Program-made: the position numbers and the translations under genes
Shown here: positions 54,426 through 63,007 of the stretch, piece after piece
Numbering within the stretch: the first letter of the stretch is position 1
Layout of the letters: every line of letters begins with the position of its first letter
Assembly (NCBI RefSeq): GCF_036077095.1
Contig: NZ_CP107960.1
Location: 7,254,001-7,318,000, forward strand
Direction: 5' to 3'
Length of the DNA stretch: 64,000 nucleotides
DNA from: Streptomyces sp. NBC_00376
Lineage (GTDB): Bacteria; Actinomycetota; Actinomycetes; Streptomycetales; Streptomycetaceae
The notes under the pieces: model-generated
What the model was told of the DNA's origin: nothing
Databases searched by the model: none
Seen by the model: only the letters and a program-made list of their open reading frames with translations

Positions 54426-55417
54426 GAGGCACCCGCCACGGCTTCGGGAGCAGACTCCCGCGAGCGTAGACCGTCGGCGATCTCGGCGATCTCGGCGATC
54501 TCGGCGAGCGCGGCCGCGGCCCGGTCGCGGTGGCCGCCGTCCATCGGGTGCGTGGAGTAACGGGCCTCGCGGAACAGGGCGGTGAGATCGGCGGTGGCCG
54601 CCCTCGCGGGCAGGCCGACGGCAGCAGCCCGCTCCAGCAGGTCCTGCGGGCTGTCCGAGGCGCGCCGGGCCACGCCGGATTCGGCGAGCGACTCCTCCAT
54701 GGCAACGTAGCAGGCGATGACGGCTGCGCGGGTGTCGGTTCCGTCCAGCAGGGCGCGGCGCCCGGAGTCCACGGCCTGGGCCAGGCGTTCCTGCTCATCG
54801 TCGAGCGTCGCGTACGTCGTCGCAGCCGCGGGCTCCGGCGGCCGGGTCAGATACCGCCACAGGTGCAGCCCGGCGAGTACGACGGCTACGGCGAGCAGGA
54901 CGATGCCGAGACCGAGCAGGATGCGCATCAGCCCGAAGTGCGCGCTCTGGCTGCTGTGCTCGGCATCTGGTGTGGGTGGCGGGGTGCGCACCGGATCCTG
55001 CCGCGCGGAGGGAAACGGAAATGGCCCGTGGCCGGCCCCGGGGCTGCTGGCCGACGAACCGAACCGGTGCAGGACCAGGATGAGCAGCGGGAGGACCAGT
55101 GGTGCGGCCAGCAGGACGCGACTCACGCTATCCACCAACCGCTGTTCCACCGGGTTGAGTTCCTTGCCGACGCCGATCTGCTCCAGGTACTTCCCACGCA
55201 ATGCGAAGCCGCCGAGGAGCGACAGCAGGGCGAGGCCGACCACGAGAACAGGGTTGCCGCCGAGCGGCCCGCGGCCCTTGACGAACAGACCCGTGCCGGG
55301 GTGCAGCAGCAGTGCTCCCAGGGCGGCTCCACCCATGACCAGTACCGTCAACAAGGCCTGTGCGGCCCCGATCGTGCCGTGCTGCCGCCGCCCGTCCGCC
55401 GTACGCACCCGCCCCAC
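54422..55417 (-). CDS. DUF4129 domain membrane protein
   Basis: A 331-residue protein with helices at about 15-35, 45-62, 88-105 and 158-180 and a C-terminal DUF4129 domain: VIACYVAMEESLAESGVARR, PQDLLERAA, LTALFREARYSTHPM. GTG 55415-55417 follows GAGAGGGG. First gene of the MoxR-DUF58-DUF4129 set; DUF4129 often occurs fused to transglutaminase domains. Confidence 0.8.
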   Translation of the reverse strand: MGRVRTADGRRQHGTIGAAQALLTVLVMGGAALGALLLHPGTGLFVKGRGPLGGNPVLVVGLALLSLLGGFALRGKYLEQIGVGKELNPVEQRLVDSVSRVLLAAPLVLPLLILVLHRFGSSASSPGAGHGPFPFPSARQDPVRTPPPTPDAEHSSQSAHFGLMRILLGLGIVLLAVAVVLAGLHLWRYLTRPPEPAAATTYATLDDEQERLAQAVDSGRRALLDGTDTRAAVIACYVAMEESLAESGVARRASDSPQDLLERAAAVGLPARAATADLTALFREARYSTHPMDGGHRDRAAAALAEIAEIAEIADGLRSRESAPEAVAGAS

Positions 55418-55778
55418 GCCACACCCCTCTCTTGCGCACCGGTAGCTTCGCACACCGGTTGCTGGCACGTCAGCAGGGGGCGTCGGAGGGCGGGGGTTTG
55501 CGGGCGGAATGCGGTGGTGGCGTCGGGGGCTGGTGGCGGTGGCGGGGTGGTCGCGCAGAAGGCGAGCTCTGTCTGCAGGTGCGCGTGCGGCGATGCCGCC
55601 CTCGTCCATGATCTGGCGGGTCATCACCGCCCAGCAGCGTCGCCGACGTGCCGCCACCAACTGGAGTGCATCCCTCGGCCCGTCGGACCGAACTTACCTG
55701 GCCGCCAGGTGTTGGCTCTCGGTGCGGCTGAGGGCGAACTACTTGGGGGCCTCGTGCAGGACCGTGGCCACGTCCGGC
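55418..55778. other. Gap between the MoxR operon and an IS630 element
   Basis: No supported gene; it should hold the promoter of the minus-strand operon near 55440. Frames on both strands are short. The IS630 element begins at its right end. Confidence 0.5.
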
Positions 55779-56894
55779 TAGTGTCCTGCGCCGGAGATCC
55801 GTCGGCAGAAGCGGGCGAGGGAGTCGAGGATTTCCTCGGCTGTCTTGGTCCAGGTGAACGGTGTTGGGTTTTCGTTCCACTCCTTGACCCACGCACGGAT
55901 GTCGGCTTCCAGAAAACGCACGCTTTTGTGGGATCCGCGGCGGATCTTCTGGTCGGCGAGGAAGCCGAACCACCTCTCCACCTGGTTGATCCAGGACGAA
56001 CCGGTGGGGGTGAAGTGCAGCTGGAACCGGGGGTGTTTGGCCAGCCACGCCTTGATGGCCGGCGTCTTGTGGGTGCCATAGTTGTCGCAGATCAGGTGGA
56101 TCTGGAGATGCCCAGGAACCTCCTTTTCGATCTTGATGAGGAACTTCTTGAACTCCGCTGCCCGGTGTCGACGGTGCAGCGAGGTGATGACTTCGCCGGT
56201 CGCGACGTCGAAGGCCGCGAAGAGGGTGGTCAGACCGTTACGGATGTAGTCGTGGGTACGCCGCTCGGGCATGCCCGGCATCATCGGCAGCACCGGCTGA
56301 GACCGGTCCAGCGCCTGGATCTGCGACTTCTCGTCCACCGACAGCGCCACCGCCCCTTCGGGCGGATTGAAGTACAGCCCGACCACGTCGTAGACCTTCT
56401 CCACGAACAACGGGTCCGTCGACAGTTCGAACGTGTCCGCCAGATGAGGCTTGAGATGGAACTTCCGCCAGATCCGGCCCACGGTCGACTTCGACAGCCC
56501 ACTGCGGTCGGCCATCGACTTGCGCGACCAGTGGGTGGCATTCTTCGGCATCTCCTCCAACGTGCTGACCACGACCGACTCCACCTGATCGACACTGATG
56601 GTGGGCGGCCGGCCCGGCCGGGGCTCGTCCACCAACCCGTCCAGCCGGCAGGCCAGGAACCGCCGCCACTTGCGGACCGTGTCCGCCGCAACCCGAAGAT
56701 CACGCGCCACCACAACAATCGGCGGAACCTCAGGGCCTGCACACGCCAACACGATCCGCGCCCGTAACGCCACCGCCTGCAGACGTCGCCCGCCGGGCCC
56801 AACGCTCCAACACCGCACGCTCGTCAGCGGACAACAACAACGGTTCCAGCTTCGGACCACGCCGCGGTGCGGGCACACCCGCAGAAACACTCAT
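55778..56894 (-). pseudogene. IS630-family transposase with internal frameshift
   Basis: The C-terminal ~330 codons form a typical IS630 transposase (helix-turn-helix [18 protein letters not shown] residues in [29 protein letters not shown] and the C-terminal [14 protein letters not shown]). The natural start ATG 56892-56894 ([20 protein letters not shown]) lies in another frame and joins only by a shift near 56780. It could be a mutation or a frameshift site; no slippery heptamer is obvious. The stop codon TAG uses the TA target duplication. Confidence 0.75.
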
Positions 56895-56931
56895 ACAGGA
56901 AATAACGATGGATCTCCGGCGCAGGACACTA
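55779..56931. mobile_element. IS630-family element A with perfect terminal repeats
   Basis: GTGTCCTGCGCCGGAGATCC (55781-55800) and its exact complement (56910-56929) are 20-bp perfect terminal repeats, each flanked by TA (55779-55780; 56930-56931), the target duplication of IS630/Tc1-type elements. Length is about 1.15 kb. Perfect ends indicate a recent insertion. Confidence 0.92.
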
Positions 56932-57014
56932 GGTTGGCGGCGTCCTCAACGAGTGGTGCGAGATAGGGCGGGAGGCCGGAGGTCGGTACTGGATGGGGAA
57001 GTGTGTTGCTTTCT

Positions 57015-57046
57015 TGACACACTTCGATCTGCCAGGCAGTGTGTCA
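57015..57046. promoter_or_regulatory. Inverted-repeat operator upstream of the GntR module
   Basis: TGACACACT (57015-57023) and AGTGTGTCA (57038-57046) are perfect 9-bp arms with a 14-bp spacer; TTGACA at 57014 could be a -35 box, and TTGATACACA follows at 57052. The likely operator of the GntR regulator encoded by the second gene, 38 bp before the first start. Confidence 0.6.
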
Positions 57047-57083
57047 CTTAGTTGATACACATCGCGAGGGAACGGGGTCGGCC

Positions 57084-57842
57084 ATGTCTGTTGCCGCAGA
57101 AACGGAAAGAGCATGGCGGGCGAGGCTCGATACTCCTGTGCGATGGGTTGGTGCGGCGTCCGGTCTGGCCATCAACGCCCTGGTCTCCTTCAGTCCCGAG
57201 CCTGATGTGGATCTGCTGTACGGGTTCCCCGTATTCGGTTTGTGTGTCATGGGCGGCGTGTTCGCAGCAGATGTAGTCGCGCGCCCGAGTCCTGGCCGGC
57301 TACAGGCAGCCGAAGTGACACCGCGCCGGATCCGGGACTACTTGCCCCGATTCCTGACTGCCGCACTGGCCACGCAGGCTGTTGTCCTGATGGTTCTTCT
57401 GATCGTCGCCGCCACAACGGGCTCGGAAGACGCCGACGGTCGTTCAGGACGTGCTTTGTCCGTCACGTGTCCGGAGGGCACTCAACTACTCTCGCCCTGG
57501 CCCGGCCCCTACTATGCCTGGCCGACCCTCGGCGGTCTCGCCCTCGGCACCGCTGCCTGCGCATTGCTTCTGCGTCACGTCACCGCACGGCGCGGGAGCG
57601 ACGATCAACGCCGCACGAGCGTCCGGGCAGCGGTCGGCGCTTGGGGAGTGGTGGTGACCGCCCCTCTTTTCGCTGTCTCCTTGACGATGGGCGTTGTGGT
57701 GCTGAGCATGTCCTGCGCGGGCGGGATGAAGAGCGTGGCCCTGTGGGGGCTGGCTGTCACGGCTCTCACCTCCGCACTGACCGCGTCTCACTGTCTGGGC
57801 GTCCTGTTGCTGCCGCAGGCATACATCAAGGCTCGACCATGA
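57084..57842 (+). CDS. Membrane protein of a GntR (YtrA-like) module
   Basis: A 252-residue protein with about six helices (VGAASGLAINALVSF, AALATQAVVLMVLLIVAATT and others). Resembles the small integral membrane proteins paired with YtrA-type GntR regulators. ATG 57084 has GAGGGAACGGGG upstream; an earlier in-frame start at 57039 lies inside the operator. It overlaps the GntR gene as ATGA. Function unknown. Confidence 0.72.
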   Translation: MSVAAETERAWRARLDTPVRWVGAASGLAINALVSFSPEPDVDLLYGFPVFGLCVMGGVFAADVVARPSPGRLQAAEVTPRRIRDYLPRFLTAALATQAVVLMVLLIVAATTGSEDADGRSGRALSVTCPEGTQLLSPWPGPYYAWPTLGGLALGTAACALLLRHVTARRGSDDQRRTSVRAAVGAWGVVVTAPLFAVSLTMGVVVLSMSCAGGMKSVALWGLAVTALTSALTASHCLGVLLLPQAYIKARP

Positions 57843-58246
57843 CAGCAAACGGCATCAGCGTCAGCGTCAACCAGGCTTCCCCTGTCCCGTCATACGAGCA
57901 ACTCCGCGCACAACTAGCAGATTTGATCTCCATCGGTCGGCTGAATCACGGGGACAGGCTGCCGTCCGTGCGCCAGCTTGCCTCCGACCTCGGGCTGGCC
58001 AACAACACCGTTGTGCGGGCATACCGCGAGCTGGAGACTGCTGGCCTGGTCAAGAGCCGCCGCGGTTCAGGTACTCAGGTCGTCGCCCCTGAGGCCACTA
58101 CCGACATCAAGGCGAAACTCGCGGAACACGCAAGCAGTTACGCAGCCGCAGCCAGGCAGCTCAACGCTACTGACGAGGAAACCCTTGCGGCAATCCGACA
58201 GGCTCTCGCATGCCGCGATACGCCGTGCCCCCCAGAGAGGGCCTAA
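57839..58246 (+). CDS. GntR family regulator, YtrA subfamily
   Basis: A 135-residue protein: GntR winged helix (about 15-80, SYEQLRAQLADLISIGRLNH, GDRLPSVRQLASDLGLANNT, YRELETAGLVKSRRGSG) with only a short helical C-terminal tail, the mark of YtrA-type regulators without an effector domain. It probably represses its own operon through the inverted repeat at 57015. Confidence 0.9.
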   Translation: MTANGISVSVNQASPVPSYEQLRAQLADLISIGRLNHGDRLPSVRQLASDLGLANNTVVRAYRELETAGLVKSRRGSGTQVVAPEATTDIKAKLAEHASSYAAAARQLNATDEETLAAIRQALACRDTPCPPERA

Positions 58247-58446
58247 CGCTGGGGGTGGGTAGGGCGCGTAACGAGTTGTGAGCATCGGATGGTCCGGGGT
58301 GAGGTCTTTGACCCAGACCATCGCACCAGCGCAAGCGTTGTAATGCTTCCGGGGTAGAGCTGGGCACCTCACCCGTTGATCGATTTCGTGGTGAACGTGG
58401 GTCGGCCGCGAAGGCGACCGCCGCTGCAAGCTCCCATCGCACCGGT

Positions 58447-58519
58447 GTGCTCTGGTCGTGCTGGTGTACCTGCGTAAGCACGAGTCTCTGGCCCAGATCG
58501 CAGCCGCCTTCGGGATCTA
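58447..58519 (+). pseudogene. IS5-type transposase fragment
   Basis: [20 protein letters not shown] followed by FGI and a stop matches the early helix of IS5/DDE_4-type transposases. No other part is present. The rest of the gap 58247-58562 shows no gene. Confidence 0.5.
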
Positions 58520-58562
58520 GCCTCGCGCTTTCGCGAGGTGGAGTGTCCGATGCCTGGTCAAA

Positions 58563-59734
58563 TACTGACTTCGGCTCGTCAGGGTGAGGTCAGGGTGTCG
58601 AGGGTCAGGCCGGTGCCGGCTATGAAGCCGTCGAGGGTGTCGGGGCGGTACTGCAGGCGCTTGAGCCGGTTGCGGACGAGGGCCTCGAGTCGGTCGAGGG
58701 CCATGACGGCGAGGTTGGCCAGGCTGCGTTTGACGTGCGCCCATACCCACTCGACGGGGTTGAGGTCGGGCGAGTAGGCGGGCAGCAGGAACACCGTCAG
58801 CCAGGCTCGCTCGGCGATCAACTCGCGCATGGCGTGGGAGACGTGGGTGTTCAGGCGGTCCCAGACCAGCACGATCGGCGCCTTGACGAGCTGGTGCACG
58901 CCGTCGACCAGAGCGATGAAGTCGCGCTCGCTCATGCTGCGGCGCTTGCCCTTGCCCGAGGGGTGGGTGCGCAGGCGGTGGCACAGCCGGGTCCGTGAGC
59001 CGGGCCGCATCGCAATCAGCCCGGCCACCGACAGCCGCCCCGAGCGGCGTCCGCTCACCGTCACGACCGGGGTGTGTCCGCGTCGTCCCCAGGTCCGGCC
59101 TCGGGGCGGTCGGCGGGTGAAGCCTGCTTCGTCCTCGAAGCAGATGTAGCCCCCGCAGGCCGCCCGGGCCCTTTTACCTCCGCCCAGGTCGCCTCCTTCC
59201 ATGCGGTGACGGCCTGCTCGTCCCGCTCGGCCACCCTGCGCGCGGGGACCTGCGGGCTGAAGCCGAGCCGGTGCATCAGCCTCGTGGCGCCCGAGACGCT
59301 GTACGAGACGTGGAACTTCCGCCCGATCAGCATGGCCACCCTCGCCGCGGTCCACACCTGGTCCTCCACCCAGCCGTGCGCGGCCGGACCCTGCTCCAGA
59401 TACGCGGCGAGCTTCTCCAAGCAGCGCGGAGACAGCCGGCACCGCGACCCACTCGGACCGCGTGACGACAGCGCCCCGACCCCGCCCTCGCGCCACAACT
59501 GGTGCCACTGATAAGCCGACTTCAGACTCACCCGCAGACGCCGTGCCACTTCCGGTGGCTTGACCTCCTGCTCGAACAGCTCGGCCGCCTGCATCCGCAC
59601 CGACTCCCGACGCACCCGTCCCGCAACGGTCAGCCCGCCCCCATCCGAATACCTCACACACCATCGAATACAGCCACCACACCAAGCCTGTCAGGGACTT
59701 CGGGAAAGTTCACCCTGACGAGCCGAAGTCAGTA
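58563..59734. mobile_element. IS630-family element B with perfect terminal repeats
   Basis: 58563-58587 (starting TACTGACTTCGGCTCGTCAG) and 59710-59734 are exact inverted repeats of 25 bp including the outer TA. The TA is the expected IS630 target duplication. About 1.17 kb; unrelated in sequence to element A. Intact ends suggest recent movement. Confidence 0.92.
58579..59657 (-). CDS. IS630-family transposase, two frames joined by -1 shift
   Basis: The N-terminal frame from 59657 encodes the helix-turn-helix half (RRLRVSLKSAYQWHQLWREG to WKEATWAEVK). The DDE half lies in the overlapping -1 frame ending at 58579 (YICFEDEAGFTRRPPRGRTW, IVLVWDRLNTHVSHAM, YSPDLNPVEWVWAHVKRSL). The frames meet at GTA AAA GGG (AAAA at 59172-59175): a one-base backward slip on this A-run gives a single transposase with all three catalytic residues. 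Programmed -1 frameshifting is known in IS elements; here it is inferred. Confidence 0.8.
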
Positions 59735-59807
59735 ACGACTTGGTACGCGATAGCCAGGGTTCTCCGGGTGGTTCGATCAGCCCTGACGGCCCTGGGAGAC
59801 TGCCGAT

Positions 59808-60341
59808 ATGACTCGATTGATCGTGGTCAGTGGCTACGACCCCCGATGGCCCGAGCAGTTCGAGGATCTGAGGCAGCGGCTGGCACCTCATGTCGCGGAT
59901 CTGGCTGTGTCCATCGAGCATGTCGGCAGTACGGCCGTGCCCGGATGCGCCGCCAAACCGATCATCGACCTCGACATCGTGGTGTCCGAGGAGGTTGTCA
60001 TGCCCGAGTTGATCTACCGGCTCGCCGGGCAGGGCTACCGACACGAAGGCGATCTGGGGATTCGGGGGCGGGAGGCTTTCCAAGCCCCTCCTGCGGCTTC
60101 CGAACATCACCTGTACGGCGTGGTCGCGGGCTCAAAGCCGCACCTTGATCACGTCCTACTCCGTGACTACCTGCGTCAGCGGCCCGATGAAGGTCAGCGC
60201 TACAGCGCGTTCAAGGTGGGCCTGGCGCAGCGGTTGCCTGCCGACAGGGAGGGCAGGCTGGCCTATTCGGCGGCGAAGAGCGCTGTGGTGGAGGAACTGG
60301 TTGCGAAGGGCCACGCCGCTCGGGCCGCCAGCGGATCGTGA
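59808..60341 (+). CDS. GrpB family (UPF0157) nucleotidyltransferase-like protein
   Basis: A 177-residue GrpB-like protein: YDPRWPEQFEDLRQRL, SIEHVGSTAVPGCAAKPIID and DLDIVV give the GS...D.D nucleotidyltransferase-like core, with HLYGVVAGSKPHLDHVLLRD following. A common small protein of unclear role, sometimes fused to CoA kinases. It lies intact between two IS elements. Confidence 0.88.
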   Translation: MTRLIVVSGYDPRWPEQFEDLRQRLAPHVADLAVSIEHVGSTAVPGCAAKPIIDLDIVVSEEVVMPELIYRLAGQGYRHEGDLGIRGREAFQAPPAASEHHLYGVVAGSKPHLDHVLLRDYLRQRPDEGQRYSAFKVGLAQRLPADREGRLAYSAAKSAVVEELVAKGHAARAASGS

Positions 60342-60372
60342 CGTGAGACGGACCGCACGGGTTGGTGATGTT

Positions 60373-61344
60373 GTGACGCATTACCGAGCCCGTGCGGCCT
60401 TGTCCCATCCTGCCTTCTGCGGCCTTGATGGTGCACATCTCGGCGGCTTGATCGAGTTGGCCAATCCCTGGACTGCCCGGTGCGAGTCCGCACTGCGCGA
60501 GCGCAGAGGCGGCGACCGTCGTCGGGCGGCCGGAGCCGGGCCGGACCACGAGTTGGCCTTCACCGACCGGGTGCTGGTCACGGTGGTCTACCTGCGCCTG
60601 CAACTGCCCCACGCAGCCCTTGCCGAGCTGTACGGCGTGACCCGCCCCACCACCCGCGCCATCCACGAGATCCGGCCGCTGCTCGCCGCCCGCGGTTTCG
60701 CCGTCCCTCAGCGGCCCGGCATCCGCCTGCGCACCCTGGCCGATGTCTTCGCCTACGCCGCAGCCGAAGGTGTCGAGCTGCGGATCGACGGCACCGAGAC
60801 GCAGGTCTGGCGCCCCAAGTCCGGAAGCCTCGGACGCAAGGCGTTCGTGTCCGGAAAGAAGAAGCAGAACACCGCCAAGACCACGGCCATCGCTGACGGC
60901 TCGGGGCGTCTGCTGTGGTCCGGGGCCGACCGGCCCGGCCGGATGCATGACCAGACCGCGATGCGCACCGAGGGCATCGCCGAGCAGTTGCGTCTGCATC
61001 CGCAGGTCAAGGCGAAGGTCGATGAGGGCTATCGAGGCTTGGCCAACGACTTCCCCGACAAGGCGCAGGCTCCGCCACGCAAGCCGAAGGACGAAGCACC
61101 ACGCGGCGATACGTACTCCTGGCGCGAGGAACGCCGACGCCAGTCCTCGGCACGGATCTGCGTGGAGCACACCATCGGCGAGGAGAAGAAGTGGCGGCCG
61201 CTCCAGCGATACATCGGACGGCGCGAGTACTACGCCGAAACGCACGCTGCCATCGCCGGCCTGGTCTCCGACCGCGCGGCGCGCAGGCCCACCCGACGAC
61301 GTACCAGCACTGAACTGGTGCTCGTGCGCCCGGCCGCCTGCTGA
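60373..61344 (+). CDS. IS5-family (DDE_4-type) transposase
   Basis: A 323-residue transposase from GTG 60373: helix-turn-helix AALAELYGVTRPTTRAIHEI, first catalytic Asp in LRIDGTETQVWRP, second in LLWSGADRPGRMHDQTAMR and KVDEGYRGLAND, and the Glu in ICVEHTIGEEKKWRPLQRY. The reading frame is complete, so it may be active. Terminal repeats could not be defined with confidence (only CGGGTTGG-type 8-bp matches). Confidence 0.82.
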   Translation: MTHYRARAALSHPAFCGLDGAHLGGLIELANPWTARCESALRERRGGDRRRAAGAGPDHELAFTDRVLVTVVYLRLQLPHAALAELYGVTRPTTRAIHEIRPLLAARGFAVPQRPGIRLRTLADVFAYAAAEGVELRIDGTETQVWRPKSGSLGRKAFVSGKKKQNTAKTTAIADGSGRLLWSGADRPGRMHDQTAMRTEGIAEQLRLHPQVKAKVDEGYRGLANDFPDKAQAPPRKPKDEAPRGDTYSWREERRRQSSARICVEHTIGEEKKWRPLQRYIGRREYYAETHAAIAGLVSDRAARRPTRRRTSTELVLVRPAAC

Positions 61345-61483
61345 TCACCCACCAGCCAACCCGCCAGGCGAGCACGCCCCGACCTCAATCGCGTACCGAG
61401 TCGTAAGCGGAGAGTGCTCCTGACCTGCAACGATCGGACTTGTCTAGGGTCCTGTTGGCTGCACGGAAAGAAGCACTCTCCAG

Positions 61484-62539
61484 GTGAAGAAGCGTATCGG
61501 GTCGTACCCGCGTGTCCGCATCGAGGGCGGTGGCCGGGCGGTGGTCTCGCAGGCCGGGGGCGTGCTGCTGGTCGAGACCGTCCGCAAGGCCGGCTTGGAC
61601 ACCGCGATATCAGCGGCGCTGACGCCGTGGCGGAAGGCTCGGGCGGTGCACGATCCGGGCAAGATCCTGCTGTACGTGGCCATGGCGGTCGCGCTGGGCG
61701 GGGACTGCCTCTCGGATGTCGGCATGCTGCGGGCCGAGCCGGCCGTGTTCGGGCCGGTGGCCTCCGACCCGACGGTCTCCCGCCTCATCGACACCCTCGC
61801 CGCCTCCGGGGAGAAGGCCCTGCGGGCTGTCCGTGCCGCGCGGGCCGAAGTCCGCCAACTTGTCCGACGGTTGGCCGGCCGGGAAGCGCATGATGCGGGC
61901 GGGACGGTGACCGTGGATCTCGACGGGGTGCTGGTGATCGCGCACTCCGACAAGGAGGACGCCGCACCCATGTGGAAGCGGACCTATGGCCATCACCCGC
62001 TGATGGGGTTCGTCGACCACGGACCGGGCGGCACCGGTGAACCGGTCGCGGCCCTGCTCAGGCCGGGCAACGCGGGATCGAGCACGGCGGCCGACCACAT
62101 CACCGCCACCCGGCTGGCCCTGGCTCAGCTGCCGAAGGAGTACCGGCGCGGGCGCCGGACCCTGATCCGCACGGACTCCGCGGGCGGCACCCACGACTTC
62201 GTGGCCTGGCTCGCCCGGCGGGGGCGGTGGCTGTCCTACTCGGTCGGCATGGTGATCAACGAGCAGGTCCACCAGCATGTGCTGAGGGTTCCGGCCCCGG
62301 CCTGGACACCGGCCGTCGAAGCGGACGGCGAGATCCGCGACCGCGCCTGGGCCGCTGAACTCACCGGCGACGTCCTGGACTGCCGGCCCAAGGGCATGCG
62401 GCTGATCGTCAGGAAGGAACGGCCGTGCCCCGGGGCCCAGTTGCGGCTCACGGATGCGGACGGGTGGCGGCTGCGTCACGCCGGTCTACCAAAGCGGGCC
62501 GCGCCGCGAAGGGCATTCCGCAGATTGATCACGACTTGA
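61484..62539 (+). pseudogene. IS1380-family transposase, C-terminally truncated
   Basis: 351 codons from GTG 61484. Matches IS1380 transposases: SDPTVSRLIDTLAASGEKAL, TVTVDLDGVLVIAHSDKEDA (first Asp), YGHHPLMGFVDHG and TLIRTDSAGGTHDFVAWLA (second Asp). Family proteins are about 460 residues; homology ends at LRLTDADGWRL and the last ~20 codons are unrelated. The catalytic Glu region is therefore missing. Borders the lanthipeptide locus. Confidence 0.82.
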
Positions 62540-62646
62540 TGCGATCCCTAGAACTGGAGCCCGTGGCCGGGGCGTCGTCTTTGTGATACGTGCCGATTCA
62601 AGGAACCTGCAAGGAACCTTCTGCTTCGCTATGACATGGTCCGTCC

Positions 62647-62661
62647 GTGGTGATTCACCAC
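62647..62661. promoter_or_regulatory. Operator-like palindrome upstream of the lanthipeptide gene
   Basis: GTGGTGA-T-TCACCAC is a perfect 15-bp palindrome 24 bp before the hairpin and 69 bp before the precursor start. Position suits a regulator site. Confidence 0.5.
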
Positions 62662-62686
62662 GTGACTGTTTCCGCCCAAGCCTGAT

Positions 62687-62710
62687 GGAGGGCGCTTTGT
62701 CGCGCCCTCC
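62687..62710 (+). promoter_or_regulatory. 5'-leader hairpin of the lanthipeptide mRNA
   Basis: GGAGGGCGC (62687-62695) and GCGCCCTCC (62702-62710) make a perfect 9-bp stem with a 6-nt loop, 20 nt before the GTG start. It overlaps an alternative ATG (62685), arguing against that start, and could act as attenuator or mRNA stabiliser. Confidence 0.55.
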
Positions 62711-62729
62711 GACCGAAGGGAAACCTCCT

Positions 62730-62927
62730 GTGGTCTCAACTCTGATGGTTGATCAAGAAGCTGAACTGGATCTGTCTGACCTGGACCTCGACATCCAGAG
62801 CGTGGTGACCGGAGATGTCGCGGCGCCTCTGCGCCCGGCCATGTTCACGGCCATCACGTGCGATGTCACCGGCGCTACCGGCACTTCGTGCAACCTGACC
62901 AATGGCTGCAATCCCATGTGTTGCTGA
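62730..62927 (+). CDS. lanA: Class I lanthipeptide precursor (FxLD-like)
   Basis: A 65-residue peptide. The leader carries LDLSDLDLDIQSVV, comparable to the FNLD/FxLD box recognised by LanB enzymes. The core TCDVTGATGTSCNLTNGCNP followed by MCC has five Cys and several Thr/Ser, the material for (methyl)lanthionine rings. GTG 62730 with AAGGGAAA upstream is preferred; ATG 62745 or 62685 are alternatives. A LanB gene follows 80 bp downstream. Family is inferred from pattern and context; ring topology cannot be given. Confidence 0.8.
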   Translation: MVSTLMVDQEAELDLSDLDLDIQSVVTGDVAAPLRPAMFTAITCDVTGATGTSCNLTNGCNPMCC

Positions 62928-62942
62928 TCCATCAGTCCGTCC

Positions 62943-62977
62943 CTGTCAGGCCGCTGTCCCGGGCGGCGGCCTGACAG
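62943..62977 (+). terminator. Attenuator hairpin between precursor and dehydratase
   Basis: CTGTCAGGCCGC (62943-62954) and GCGGCCTGACAG (62966-62977) form a perfect 12-bp stem with an 11-nt loop, 15 bp after the precursor stop. In lantibiotic operons such hairpins limit read-through so that precursor exceeds enzyme. Confidence 0.8.
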
Positions 62978-63007
62978 CGGTCCGTACGAGCGAGGTGAAC
63001 GTCCCCC

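Noticed and set aside
60341..61420. Terminal inverted repeats for the IS5-type element
   Set aside because: Only 8-bp matches could be seen by eye, not distinguishable from chance in GC-rich DNA.
62685..62729. Upstream ATG start for the lanthipeptide precursor
   Set aside because: It lies at the base of a perfect hairpin and adds residues unlike a leader; GTG 62730 has a better-placed purine-rich site.
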